Shown: positions 25,152 to 34,758, counted from the stretch's first letter. The stretch: DNA of 64,000 nucleotides from Novosphingobium sp. (GCA_017744735.1 JAGIAR010000004.1:310001-374000); one strand, 5' to 3'. Numbers and translations are program-made. Notes: generated by a model not told the origin, from the sequence alone.

Positions 25152-27850
25152 GTCCTGTTCTCCAAAATCTCTTCCCCGAAGACCTGCTTCCATGCTCCGC
25201 CGACCACCTGCCGCGCCTCGTCGAGCATGGCAAGCAGCGACGGATAGTCGGGCGCGGCGCAGGCCCGGGCAAGCGCGTTGCGCGCGGCCTCGGGCGGCTC
25301 GTCGGTGTCGGGCGCCAGCAGGCGCGAGGAAACCAGCACCCGGATAAGCAAGCGCTGCGCGTGCTTCAGGTCATCCGGTAGCAAACCCGCATCGACCAGC
25401 CCGGTAAGCGCGGCCACCATCTCGGGCGTGACCGATATCCGCTCGCGCAGCTGAAGGTAGTGGATAAGGAATTCGAGATCGACCAGCCCGCCGCGCTGCA
25501 GCTTCACGTCGAGCAATCCCCTCGGCGGCTTATGCGCGGCCATCTCGGCCCGCATCGTGAGCACGTCGGCTTTCAGCTTGGCCGGATCGGGCGGGGCGTG
25601 CAGCACTTCGCCGAGGATCGCCTCCAACCGCGCCCGCGCTGCCGGGGGCCCGGCGAGCACCCGGGCGCGCTCGAGTGCCATGTGCTCCCAGGTCCAGGCA
25701 TCCTGCTTCTGGTAGCGCTCGAAACTCGCGAGGCTCACCGCGAGCGGCCCCTGCGCGCCCTGCGGGCGCAAACGCGTATCGACCTCGTAGAGCGGTCCTT
25801 CGGCCGTCGGAACGCTCAGCGCGGCGCTGACCCGTTGGGCAAGGCGGTTGAAATAGAGGGTGGCGCCGAGCGGCCGCTCGCCATCGGACTGCTCGCCCTC
25901 GCTTTCGGCCGCCCCATCGCTGAACAGGTAGATCAGATCGAGGTCGGAGGCGTGGGTCAGCGCGCCGCCGCCCAGCCGTCCGAGCCCGAGCACCAGCAGA
26001 TCCTGCCCTGCGATCCGCCCGTGGACCCGCGCGAATTCCTCTTCGGCGCCCCGGAGGCACACCGCAATCGCGGCCTCGGCTGTGCGGCACAGGCCTTCGG
26101 CGATCGCCAGCGGATCGTGCGCCGCCTCGATCAGCTGAACGCCGAGCGCGAAGCGCGTTTCGCCCACCACCCGCCGCACGCGGTCGAGCAGATCCTCGTA
26201 GCTGCCGTCGGTCCGCATCCGCGCAGCAAGCGCGGCCACCGGCCCTGGCAAGTCTAGCGCAGTGGTATCGATCAGCGCATCGAGCAGGTCCGCGCGGCGG
26301 GCCAGCGCATCGGCGAGCGGCGGGGCCAGCGTAAGGATGTCGATCAGCTGGTCCAGCAGCCCGGGACGCGCTTCGAGCAGGCGAAACAGGTTAACCGCAC
26401 TTGGCAGATTAACCAGAAGCGTCTCCCAACGGGCTACGGCCCGATCGGGCTCGGGAGCCTTGGCAAGCGCTTCCAGCAATGCAGGGAATACCGCCTCGAA
26501 GGCCGCGCGGGCCGCCTCGCTGCGCAGCGCGCGCACCCGCCCGTCGCTCCAGCCCTCGATCCGCTCGGCCAGCCGCGCAGGATCGGAAAAGCCCAGCCCT
26601 TCGAGCCTTGCCCGCAGTGGTCCGCCCTGCGGCACAAGGGCTGGGGCCGCGGTGTCCGGCTCGTCCAGCAATGCATCGTAGCGGCTCGCGACCGCATCGG
26701 TGATCGTGCGGAGCTCGTCCAGCAGCGCAGCCGTATCCGATCCGTCGAGCCGCGCGACATTCTCGAGCGCCTCGATATCCGGCGGCAGGCGGTGGGTCTG
26801 GTGATCGCCGACCATTTGCAGGCGGTGCTCGATCACGCGCAAACGGTCGTAGCTTTCGCCGAGCACCCGCGCATCCTCCGCCGCGATGATTCCTTCCCCC
26901 GCCAGCGCGTCGAGCGCGGCGCGCGTGCCGCGCAGGCGCAGCGAAGGCTTGCGTCCGCCGTGAATGAGCTGGTGGGTCTGGGCGAAGAATTCGACCTCGC
27001 GGATCCCGCCCCTGCCGCGCTTCAGATCGAAGCCCGGCTCCGGCGCCCCACGGCTGCCGTGGTGGGAGCGGATGCGCGCGGTCAGCCGGCGGATCTCGTC
27101 GATCGCGCCGAAATCGAGGTTCTTGCGCCACACGAAAGGCCGGATCGCGCGCAGGAAATCCTCACCCGCACCGACATCGCCGGAGCAGGCACGTGCCCGG
27201 ATGAAGGCCGCCCGCTCCCACGCCAGCGCCGAACTCTCGTAATGGGACAGCGCGGCATCGAAGCTGATCGCGAGCGGCGAGACTTCCGACGCCGGGCGCA
27301 GGCGCAGATCGACCCGGAAGACATAGCCTTCATGGTCGTGCTTCGAGAGCGTTTCCACGATCGTGCGGGCGAAGCGCTGGGCCGCCTCTCCGGGCTCGTC
27401 GCGCGCCCGGCGCGGCAGGGCTTCGGGGTCGTAGAGCAGGATCGGATCGATGTCCGAGCTGTAGTTCAGCTCGCCCGCGCCATGCTTGCCGAGCGCGAGC
27501 GCCGAGAAGCCGGCCGGCTCTTCCCCGGTGCGCTGGCGGATCGCGTCGCCGATGGCCGCGTCGAGCGCGCGATCGGCGAAACCGGAGAGCTCGCCCATCA
27601 CCCGATCGAGCGAAAAGGCCCCCGCGAGGTCTCCGATCGCGAGCGCGGCGGCGAGCCCGAGCCGCTCGCGGCGCAGTGCCGACGCCACATTGGCTGCGTC
27701 CGCCCCGGCCGCCTTCGCCCACGCCAGTGCCTCTTCGCCGCTGCCCGCGGCCAGCAATTCCTCCAGCGCCGGCTGCCGGTCGAGGGCAAGCGCCAGGAAC
27801 GGCGCATGCGCCCGCGCCCTGGCGATCGCATTGGTCCACGCATCGCTCAT
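25148..27850 (-). CDS. glnE: Bifunctional glutamine synthetase adenylyltransferase/deadenylase
   Basis: Switches glutamine synthetase off by adenylylation and on by deadenylylation, in response to PII and glutamine. 900 residues. Two nucleotidyltransferase domains are visible: the N-terminal one with LGKHGAGELNYSSDID (about 115-130), and the C-terminal one with LGRLGGGALTHASDLD (about 630-645). The DxD motifs are intact in both. The enzyme belongs to nitrogen control, as does the NAD-glutamate dehydrogenase further along. It is followed by bcp and DUF455 with overlaps or short gaps. Confidence 0.97.
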   Translation of the reverse strand: MSDAWTNAIARARAHAPFLALALDRQPALEELLAAGSGEEALAWAKAAGADAANVASALRRERLGLAAALAIGDLAGAFSLDRVMGELSGFADRALDAAIGDAIRQRTGEEPAGFSALALGKHGAGELNYSSDIDPILLYDPEALPRRARDEPGEAAQRFARTIVETLSKHDHEGYVFRVDLRLRPASEVSPLAISFDAALSHYESSALAWERAAFIRARACSGDVGAGEDFLRAIRPFVWRKNLDFGAIDEIRRLTARIRSHHGSRGAPEPGFDLKRGRGGIREVEFFAQTHQLIHGGRKPSLRLRGTRAALDALAGEGIIAAEDARVLGESYDRLRVIEHRLQMVGDHQTHRLPPDIEALENVARLDGSDTAALLDELRTITDAVASRYDALLDEPDTAAPALVPQGGPLRARLEGLGFSDPARLAERIEGWSDGRVRALRSEAARAAFEAVFPALLEALAKAPEPDRAVARWETLLVNLPSAVNLFRLLEARPGLLDQLIDILTLAPPLADALARRADLLDALIDTTALDLPGPVAALAARMRTDGSYEDLLDRVRRVVGETRFALGVQLIEAAHDPLAIAEGLCRTAEAAIAVCLRGAEEEFARVHGRIAGQDLLVLGLGRLGGGALTHASDLDLIYLFSDGAAESEGEQSDGERPLGATLYFNRLAQRVSAALSVPTAEGPLYEVDTRLRPQGAQGPLAVSLASFERYQKQDAWTWEHMALERARVLAGPPAARARLEAILGEVLHAPPDPAKLKADVLTMRAEMAAHKPPRGLLDVKLQRGGLVDLEFLIHYLQLRERISVTPEMVAALTGLVDAGLLPDDLKHAQRLLIRVLVSSRLLAPDTDEPPEAARNALARACAAPDYPSLLAMLDEARQVVGGAWKQVFGEEILENRT

Positions 27851-27983
27851 GGACCCTCCCTGCCTCCCAAGCGGTCCGAGGGCAAGCGCCGCGCCCGGTC
27901 CGGGAGCGGGTTTGCATCCGCTTGTCTCTCACCCGGTGCTCTGCCAAGGCAATTGCACATTCCCTGCGGAAAGGCCGCGACAC

Positions 27984-29657
27984 TTGCGTTTCCTGCTCTA
28001 TGCGATGCTTGGGCTGCTGGCCGGATGCACGACCGGGCGGGAAGTCGCGTCCACCCCGCTCGATATCCCGGAGGTCGCCGCCGTCGCCGTGTCGACCGCC
28101 ACGATGAGAGAGGTGACCCGCGAGCTGTCGTCCAATGCCTATGAGGGACGGCTGCCCGGCTCGGCGGGGGAGGACAAGACGCTCGCCTACCTGACCCGGA
28201 AATGGACCGCGATCGGGCTGCAGCCGGGCAACCACGGCGACTGGCTGCAGGACGTTCCGCTGGTCGAAACCACCGGGAGCAATTTCGGCCCCCTCGCGAT
28301 TGCCGGACCGGGGACGGCCCTCTCGCTCGCCTACGGCAGCCAGTGGGTCGGCGTGTCCTTCGCGGAAGAACCGCATGTCGCGCTCAAGGACAGCGAACTG
28401 GTGTTCGTCGGCTATGGCATTTACGCGCCGGAGAAGGGCTGGAACGACTACGCAGGGATCGACATGCGCGGCAAGACCGCGGTGATCCTGGTCAACGATC
28501 CCGACTGGATCGGCGACCAGCTCGGCGGGCTCTTCGGCGGCCCGGCGATGACTTATTACGGACGCTGGACCTACAAGTTCGAGGAGGCGGCGCGACAGGG
28601 CGCAGCTGCAGCGCTGATCATTCACGACACCTTTCCGGCGTCCTACGGCTGGAATGTGGTCGAGAGCAGCTGGACCGGCCCACAGTCCCATGCCGAGCGC
28701 ACCGATGGCGCTTCCGCGCGGCCCATCCAGGGCTGGATCGAGCACGAGGCGGCCAAGGCGGTGATCGCGGCTTCGGGCAAGGACCTCACCACGCTCGAAG
28801 GCATGGCTATGCAGAAGGGCTTCAGGGCAGTGCCGCTGGGCCTGACTGCCTCGACCGCCTTCGACAATGCGGCGCGCCGCTACACCTCGCACAATGTGAT
28901 CGGCATCCTCGCCGGCAACACACGGCCGGATGAATATGTGATCCATTCGGCGCATTGGGATCACCTCGGGCGCTGCAAGGCGAATGCAAGGGGCGACGAC
29001 ATCTGTAACGGCGCGATCGACAATGCCGCCGGGGTCGGCGCGATCACCGCGCTGGCGGAGGCGCAGGTCAAGGCGGGGCCGGCGGCCCGCAGCATGGTGT
29101 TCATCGCTCTGACGGCGGAAGAGAAGGGCTTGCTCGGCTCGGAATATTACGCGGCCAATCCGGTCTTCCCGCTCGATCACACGGTCGGCGGGTTGAACAT
29201 CGATGCGCCGCAGGTTGCTGGCCCGGCGCGCGATGTGACCGTGATCGGCGAGGGCAAGAGCGAGCTCGATGCCTTTCTCGCCCGGGCACTGGCGGTGAGC
29301 GGCCGCTACGCGAGCGCGGACCCGACTCCCCAGGCGGGCCTCTACTACCGTTCCGACCACTTCAGCCTGGCCAAGCGCGGCGTTCCGATGCTCTATCTCA
29401 AGAGCGGCGAGGATTTCGTGATCGGCGGCAAGGCGGCCGGCGCGGCATGGCAGGAAGACTATACGCAAAACCGCTACCACCAGCCCGACGACGAGTTCGA
29501 CCCGAAGTGGGACTGGAATGCGGTCGAACCCGACCTCGAGCTGGAATACCGGCTCGGCCGGATGCTGGCCGAGAGCACATCCTGGCCCGAATGGGCCAAG
29601 GGCGACGAGTTCCGCCGCATCCGCGATGCGAGCTGCAAGCCGGCCGGAGGCTGCTGA
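27984..29657 (+). CDS. M28-family metallopeptidase lipoprotein
   Basis: A 557-residue zinc aminopeptidase-like protein, probably anchored in the envelope. The start is a TTG at 27984 behind GGAAAGG; it gives a lipobox LAGC with Cys15. Open frame further upstream only mirrors glnE. The M28 zinc ligands are present: HWDHLG (His), GAIDNAAGVGA (bridging Asp), TAEEKGLLG (catalytic and ligand Glu), NIDAP (Asp) and YHQPDDEF (His). A protease-associated domain is inserted in the N-terminal half. It lies 6 bases before the agmatine deiminase gene, which suggests shared peptide or amine catabolism, by inference. Confidence 0.92.
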   Translation: MRFLLYAMLGLLAGCTTGREVASTPLDIPEVAAVAVSTATMREVTRELSSNAYEGRLPGSAGEDKTLAYLTRKWTAIGLQPGNHGDWLQDVPLVETTGSNFGPLAIAGPGTALSLAYGSQWVGVSFAEEPHVALKDSELVFVGYGIYAPEKGWNDYAGIDMRGKTAVILVNDPDWIGDQLGGLFGGPAMTYYGRWTYKFEEAARQGAAAALIIHDTFPASYGWNVVESSWTGPQSHAERTDGASARPIQGWIEHEAAKAVIAASGKDLTTLEGMAMQKGFRAVPLGLTASTAFDNAARRYTSHNVIGILAGNTRPDEYVIHSAHWDHLGRCKANARGDDICNGAIDNAAGVGAITALAEAQVKAGPAARSMVFIALTAEEKGLLGSEYYAANPVFPLDHTVGGLNIDAPQVAGPARDVTVIGEGKSELDAFLARALAVSGRYASADPTPQAGLYYRSDHFSLAKRGVPMLYLKSGEDFVIGGKAAGAAWQEDYTQNRYHQPDDEFDPKWDWNAVEPDLELEYRLGRMLAESTSWPEWAKGDEFRRIRDASCKPAGGC

Positions 29658-29663
29658 GTAACA

Positions 29664-30644
29664 ATGACCTACAGGATGCCGCCCGAATGGGCCCCGCAGG
29701 ACTGGCTGTGGATCGGATTTCCGCACGACCGCACCGAATGGCCGCACACGATCGAGCGGGCGCAGGAGCAGATCGCAGCCTTCGCCAGCGCGGTAGCGGA
29801 AAGCGGGCAGGCAGTCCGCCTGATCGTGCGCGACGAAGCCAATGAGGCGCGCGCCCGTCAGTTGGCGAGCGCGAGGGTCAAGCTCGAGCGACGCAGCTAC
29901 GGCGACGTCTGGCTGCGCGACACCGGACCGCTGATCGTCGCCGACGGCACGGGCGAACGGATCGCGCGGCGATTCGATTTCAACGGCTGGGGCGGCAAGT
30001 TCATCATGGCCGGCGACCAAAGCATCGGCGCGGAGCTGGCGCGCGATGCCGGCCTGCCGCTCGAGACGCTCGATTGGGTGCTCGAGGGCGGGGCGATCGA
30101 CGGCGACGGGACCGGGCTGGTGGTGACGACCGAGCAATGCCTGCTGAATGCCAACCGCAACCCCCAGCTGTCGCGCCGGGATATCGAAGCGCGGTTGGCG
30201 CGCGATCTCGGTTTCGACCGGGTGCTGTGGCTCGGCGACGGGCTGCTCAACGATCACACCGACGGCCACGTCGACAATCTCGCGCGCTTCGTCGGGCCGA
30301 ACACGCTCGCGCTGCCGGTGGCGAACCGCGCCGACGACCCCAACGCCGCGACCTATGCCGATGCGCGCGGGCGGGCCTTGGCCTTCGGGGTCGAGTTGCG
30401 CGACATCCCGTCACCCGGACTGGTCGGCGACGAGGATGCCGAGCCCGCAAGCTACATGAACTTCGCGATCACTTCGAAGCTGGTGGTGGTGCCGACCTAC
30501 GGCAGCCCGATGGATGCCGAAGGTATCGCCGCGGTCGCCGCCTGCTTCCCCGATCGCGACACGGTCGGCGTTCCGGCAGATGCGGTTCTGGCGGGCGGCG
30601 GGGGCTTCCATTGCGCGAGCCAGCAGATGCCGTCTGCGGCCTGA
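29664..30644 (+). CDS. Agmatine deiminase family protein
   Basis: A 326-residue guanidino-group-modifying enzyme that converts agmatine to N-carbamoylputrescine and ammonia. The catalytic Cys317 is in GGGGFHCASQQMP. Substrate and catalytic blocks are WLRDTGP and NDHTDGHVDN, and it opens with PPEW and GFPHDRTEWP. Peptidylarginine deiminases of the Porphyromonas type share the fold, but the length and blocks favour agmatine deiminase. No N-carbamoylputrescine amidase gene (aguB) is beside it. A hairpin CGAAAC/GTTTCG (30652-30666) lies just after the stop. Confidence 0.9.
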   Translation: MTYRMPPEWAPQDWLWIGFPHDRTEWPHTIERAQEQIAAFASAVAESGQAVRLIVRDEANEARARQLASARVKLERRSYGDVWLRDTGPLIVADGTGERIARRFDFNGWGGKFIMAGDQSIGAELARDAGLPLETLDWVLEGGAIDGDGTGLVVTTEQCLLNANRNPQLSRRDIEARLARDLGFDRVLWLGDGLLNDHTDGHVDNLARFVGPNTLALPVANRADDPNAATYADARGRALAFGVELRDIPSPGLVGDEDAEPASYMNFAITSKLVVVPTYGSPMDAEGIAAVAACFPDRDTVGVPADAVLAGGGGFHCASQQMPSAA

Positions 30645-30651
30645 AACGGGA

Positions 30652-30666
30652 CGAAACGCGGTTTCG
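30652..30666 (+). other. Small hairpin after the agmatine deiminase gene
   Basis: CGAAAC-GCG-GTTTCG is a perfect 6-bp stem right after the stop codon. No T-run follows, so termination is uncertain. Confidence 0.35.
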
Positions 30667-30725
30667 CCGGGAACGACGGCCCGATCTTAACTGTTCAGCA
30701 ACACCTGCGGCGCGACAAGGGCGCC

Positions 30726-30848
30726 ATGGCACTCGCCCTTGCATACGCCCAACACGCCGCACGCGATCCGCTGGAACTGGCCCGCGCGATCGTCGTCTGC
30801 GGCTGCGCGGCCGCGCTGATCGCTGCTGGGCAGGCGCTGCCTTTTTAG
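30726..30848 (+). CDS. Possible 40-residue membrane peptide
   Basis: An ATG-started frame of 41 codons, too short for most gene callers. It begins MALALAYAQHAARDPLELAR and continues with a hydrophobic stretch AIVVCGCAAALIAAGQALPF, which could span the membrane once. Codon use is G/C-rich at third positions, as in its neighbours. No good ribosome site is seen, but GCGGCGCGACAAGGGCG has AAGGG at 7-8 bases. It ends 6 bases before the convergent PQQ gene. Real or chance cannot be told from one sequence. Confidence 0.35.
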   Translation: MALALAYAQHAARDPLELARAIVVCGCAAALIAAGQALPF

Positions 30849-30854
30849 GCTTTC

Positions 30855-32951
30855 CTAGCTTTTGGCAGCCGGGGCTGCTGCTTCCTTTGCCGCGCCCTCC
30901 TTCGCCAGCTCGAGCACGTAGGCACGAATCGATTCGGCTTGTTCGGGCGTGAGCCAGGGTTTGAAGCTGATCATGCCGTAATCCGACAGCTTGCCCCCGA
31001 TGACGATCGCGTTCCACGCCTTCGCATCGGTCGCCATTTGCGAACGCGGCAGGTTCGGATTGACCGGCCCGCTGTGACAGATCGAGCAATAGGTGCCGTA
31101 CCACTTCTGGCCTTCGGCGAGCTGCGCCTCGCTGAAGCTGTCGCTGCTCCTGGCGAACGGCAGCGGTGCGGTGGCCGGCACCGGCGGGAGGGTGGCAGCG
31201 CCGCCCACCTTGAAGACCAGCAGCACGCCATTGGGGGGCGGGGTGGGCATCCAGGGCGCCGGCCGTGCCATGCCCATCGAACCGCCGTAGCCGGCCAGCA
31301 CCGCGACATATTGTATGCCGTTCACGCGATAGGTGATCGGGCCGGCCATTACGCCCCGGCCGGCGTTGAAGCTCCACAATTCCTTGCCGTCGCGGGCGTC
31401 GTAGGCGTGAAACAGCGCGTGATCGTCGCCCTGGAACACAAGGTTGCCCCCGGTCGCCAGAGTGCCGCCGTTCCACGCCGACTGGCGCTCGATCTTCCAG
31501 ACCGCCTTCTGCTTCACGGGATCCCACGCGATCAGCCAGCCCTTGAAGGCCGCTTCCTTGGCATGCTCCGGCGGCGGCGGAGCGCCCATATGCGTGCCGG
31601 TGTTCCAGCGGCCGATGTGGCGTTCATAGTGCTCGTCGTCGACCATGGTGATCGGCGCATGCATCGCCGGAATGTAGACCAGGCCGGTCTTGGGCGAATA
31701 GCTCATCGGCATCCAGGCATGCGCGCCGAGGCCCGAAGGATAGAGGAAATAGGGCTTGTCCGCATAGCGGATGCCGGGCTTCTCGACCGGGCGGCCGGTC
31801 GCCACATCGATCCGGTCGGCCCAGTCCTGCGGGACATAGGGCTGCGCGCTGATCAGCTTCCCGTTGCTGCGGTCGATCACGTAGAAGAACCCGTTCTTGG
31901 GCGCCTGCATCAGCACCTTGCGCGGCTTTCCGTCGATCGTGAGATCGGCCAGGGTGATCTGCTGCGTGGCGGTGAAGTCCCAGCTTTCGCCCGGGTTCAC
32001 CTGATAGTGCCACTTGTACTTGCCGGTGTCGGGATCGAGCGAGAGGATCGAGGCGAGGAACAGGTTGTCACCCTTGCCGTCGGACCGCGCGCGCTGGTTC
32101 CACGGGGCGCCGTTGCCGACGCCGATCAGCAGCTGGTTGAAATCGGCATCGTAGACCACCGAATCCCACACGGTGCCGCCGCCGCCCATTTCCCACCACT
32201 TGCCGAACCAGGTCTTGCCGGCAAACTTCGCGAAGACCTCGTCGGACGCAGCATGGTCGGGGCCGTCGGCCGGGTTGCCCGGAACGGTGTAGAAGCGCCA
32301 GACGAGCTTGCCCGTCTCGGCATCATAGGCGGAGACATAGCCGCGCACGCCCAGCTCGGCGCCCGAGTTGCCGATGATCACCTTCCCGTGGACGACCCGC
32401 GGGGCCATGGTGATGGTGTAGGGCTCCTTCTGATCGACCGTGACGGTGGACCACAGCGGCTTGCCGGTATCGGCGTCGAGCGCGATCAGGCGCCCGTCGA
32501 TCGTGCCGACGTAGACCTTGCCCTCCCACACCGCGACACCGCGGTTGACCACGTCGCAGCAGGCATGCGCGCCTTTCGCGCCGATGTTCTTCGGATCGTA
32601 TTTCCACAAGACCTCGCCGGTGTCGGCCTTGACCGCCATCACCTTCGACCAGGCAGTGGAGAAATACATCACCCCGTCGACCACGATCGGGGTCGCTTCC
32701 TGCCCGCGGTTGGTGTCGAGCGGGACCGAGAAGGCAAGGCCTAGCTGCCCGACATTGGTGTCGTTGACGTCGGTCAGCGGGCTGAAGCGCTGTTCGGCAT
32801 AGGTGCGTCCGTAGGCGAGCCAGTTGTCGGGATCGTTCTCGGCCGCGAGCAGCCGCGCTTGGTCGATCCTGCCGTTCTTCGCTTCGGTCTCGGCCGGGTG
32901 ATGGCAGGCGGCAAGCGCCAGTACGGCAAGCAGCGCGAAACGTTTGAACAT
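30855..32951 (-). CDS. PQQ-dependent alcohol dehydrogenase with C-terminal cytochrome c (type II)
   Basis: A 698-residue periplasmic quinohemoprotein that oxidises alcohols with pyrroloquinoline quinone and passes electrons to a bound haem c. The N-terminal signal has lipobox LAAC (about Cys16), so it may be membrane-anchored. An adjacent Cys-Cys pair in HACCDVVNRG stacks on PQQ in this family. The catalytic Asp is in SWDFTATQ; the extra Asp two residues on that marks lanthanide enzymes is absent (Thr), which favours calcium. The haem motif CSICH is near residue 635. No PQQ synthesis genes are nearby. It diverges from the metallo-beta-lactamase-fold gene. Confidence 0.93.
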   Translation of the reverse strand: MFKRFALLAVLALAACHHPAETEAKNGRIDQARLLAAENDPDNWLAYGRTYAEQRFSPLTDVNDTNVGQLGLAFSVPLDTNRGQEATPIVVDGVMYFSTAWSKVMAVKADTGEVLWKYDPKNIGAKGAHACCDVVNRGVAVWEGKVYVGTIDGRLIALDADTGKPLWSTVTVDQKEPYTITMAPRVVHGKVIIGNSGAELGVRGYVSAYDAETGKLVWRFYTVPGNPADGPDHAASDEVFAKFAGKTWFGKWWEMGGGGTVWDSVVYDADFNQLLIGVGNGAPWNQRARSDGKGDNLFLASILSLDPDTGKYKWHYQVNPGESWDFTATQQITLADLTIDGKPRKVLMQAPKNGFFYVIDRSNGKLISAQPYVPQDWADRIDVATGRPVEKPGIRYADKPYFLYPSGLGAHAWMPMSYSPKTGLVYIPAMHAPITMVDDEHYERHIGRWNTGTHMGAPPPPEHAKEAAFKGWLIAWDPVKQKAVWKIERQSAWNGGTLATGGNLVFQGDDHALFHAYDARDGKELWSFNAGRGVMAGPITYRVNGIQYVAVLAGYGGSMGMARPAPWMPTPPPNGVLLVFKVGGAATLPPVPATAPLPFARSSDSFSEAQLAEGQKWYGTYCSICHSGPVNPNLPRSQMATDAKAWNAIVIGGKLSDYGMISFKPWLTPEQAESIRAYVLELAKEGAAKEAAAPAAKS

Positions 32952-33063
32952 GATCCCTCCCCGGCCGGCGGTTTCCGCCCTGGGCTCCGCTTAAGCACCT
33001 TGCGCATCCATGTCGAGACAACGCTGGCCGGGAGCATGCCCGTGCGCACGTGCGGATTGTCTG

Positions 33064-33110
33064 TTGTTACGGATAAAAAGAATCGTAATAACCGTTTCGC
33101 AGTTGCGAAA
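33064..33110. promoter_or_regulatory. Palindromes between the divergent PQQ and beta-lactamase-fold genes
   Basis: A perfect inverted repeat TTTCGCA-GT-TGCGAAA (33095-33110) overlaps the ribosome site of the plus-strand gene. A second, looser one (TTACG...CGTAA) lies at about 33067-33088 in an A/T-rich stretch. The 168-base gap carries promoters for both genes, so these are candidate operators shared by the pair. Confidence 0.45.
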
Positions 33111-33119
33111 GGAATCGCC

Positions 33120-34061
33120 ATGACATCGGGCCGCCTCGTTCTTCTCTCGTCGCTCGCGCTGGCGCTATCCGCCGCCGCGCCCGCAGCCGCATCGGCTGCC
33201 CCTCTGTTCAAGCCGTGGATCAATGGCGAAAGCCCGACCGAGCCGATCATGCAGGTTCAGCAATACGATCCCGATACCTTCGTGATCCGCCAGTCGGTCA
33301 AGACCAATTTCGAAGCCCCGTTCCTCTATCTGCTGTTCGGCAAGGACAAGGCGCTGCTGCTCGACACCGGTGCCGGCGGCCTCCAGATTCGGCCGACGAT
33401 CGACAAGCTCATCGCCGACTGGTGCGCCGCGCATGGGCGCGCCTCGATCCCGCTGGTGGTCGCGCACAGCCACGGCCACGGCGACCATCACGCGGGCGAC
33501 GCGGAGTTCGCAAACCGGCCCGACACCCAGGTCGTCGGGCTCGCGCCGGCCGAGGTCGCGACGTTCTTCGGCATTGCCGACTGGCCGCGCCAGATCGTCA
33601 CCTTCGACCTCGGCGGACGGCCGCTCTCGATCATCCCGACCCCCGGGCACCAGCCGGCGCATATCGTGGTCTACGATCCGAAGACCGAGCTCCTGCTGTC
33701 GGGCGACACGCTCTATCCCGGCCGGCTCTACGTGCCCGCCAACTGGTCCGGCGTGTTCCGCGAAAGCATGGACCGGCTGGCGGATTTCGTGCGCGCGCAT
33801 CCGGTCTCGCACATCCTCGGCGCGCATATCGAGATGACCACCACTCCGGGCAAGGACTACGTCCAGGCCGCGCCGGTTCATGCCGACGAGCATGCGCTCG
33901 AACTGCCGCCCGAGGCGGCGTTCAAGCTGCAGCAGACGGTCGACGCGATGGGCGACGTGACGGTGAAGGCGGTGACCGACGACTTCATCGTCTTCCCGGT
34001 CCCGGCCCGGCAACCGGATCCGGCGGGCAAGGAACTGCCGCTGGTTAAAGCGGCGCCCTAG
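33120..34061 (+). CDS. Exported metallo-beta-lactamase-fold hydrolase
   Basis: A 313-residue protein with signal peptide (1-27, ending AAASAA). The MBL zinc motif is HSHGHGDHHAGD, the HxHxDH set, with further ligands at PTPGHQPAH and SGDTLYPG. The fold supports hydrolase activity on an ester or similar, but the substrate is unknown. The ATG at 33120 follows GAAAGGA; the open frame upstream of it lies antisense to the PQQ gene. It ends on a CTAG shared with the convergent vapC. Confidence 0.88.
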   Translation: MTSGRLVLLSSLALALSAAAPAAASAAPLFKPWINGESPTEPIMQVQQYDPDTFVIRQSVKTNFEAPFLYLLFGKDKALLLDTGAGGLQIRPTIDKLIADWCAAHGRASIPLVVAHSHGHGDHHAGDAEFANRPDTQVVGLAPAEVATFFGIADWPRQIVTFDLGGRPLSIIPTPGHQPAHIVVYDPKTELLLSGDTLYPGRLYVPANWSGVFRESMDRLADFVRAHPVSHILGAHIEMTTTPGKDYVQAAPVHADEHALELPPEAAFKLQQTVDAMGDVTVKAVTDDFIVFPVPARQPDPAGKELPLVKAAP

Positions 34062-34479
34062 ATTTCGGTTACCGGCACGCCGAGCTCAAGCGCCGCCTTG
34101 GCCATCCGTTCGTCGAGCGTCACGAGCGTGCAGCCGTTGGCGGCGCAGATCGCGAGGTGCAGCGCATCGCCGGCGCGAAGCGATAATTCGTGGCGGATGG
34201 CATAGCGCGCCGCCGCGTAGAATGCTTCCGCGTCCACTGGAAGCTCGGCAAAGCTGCTCTCGCGTATAGCCTGCCATTGGGCGAGAGCAGCCGCGCGCGT
34301 TTGGACGGTGAGCTCCCCGGTTCTGATCTTGAGCGAAAGGGCGCTGGAAACTTCGGTGACAACCCAGGAACTGATCATCAGGCCCTCGGCTTCCTTGCCC
34401 TGCAAAGCCGTTCTGATCTGCGAACCCGCCTGCTCATAGGCAAGCATCGCAACGATCGCGGAAGTATCCACGTAGTGCA

Positions 34480-34480
<1 letters not shown>
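34058..34480 (-). CDS. vapC: PIN-domain toxin, VapC type
   Basis: A 140-residue PIN-domain ribonuclease, the toxin of a type II toxin-antitoxin pair. Acidic active-site residues are visible: Asp5 in YVDTSAIV, Glu43 in VVTEVSSAL, Asp105 in RAGDALHLA and Asp123 in TLDERM. Targets in VapC families are usually initiator tRNA or 23S rRNA; which applies here is unknown. The ATG at 34480 overlaps the antitoxin stop by one base (TGATG). A longer start at 34507 would run back into the antitoxin gene, so it was rejected. Confidence 0.9.

Positions 34481-34758
<278 letters not shown>

Noticed and set aside
27330-30269. A 979-codon open frame on the minus strand
   Set aside because: It runs antisense to the M28 peptidase and agmatine deiminase genes and into glnE. 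Its residues are Arg/Gly/Ala-rich without any family pattern, as expected of GC-rich shadows.
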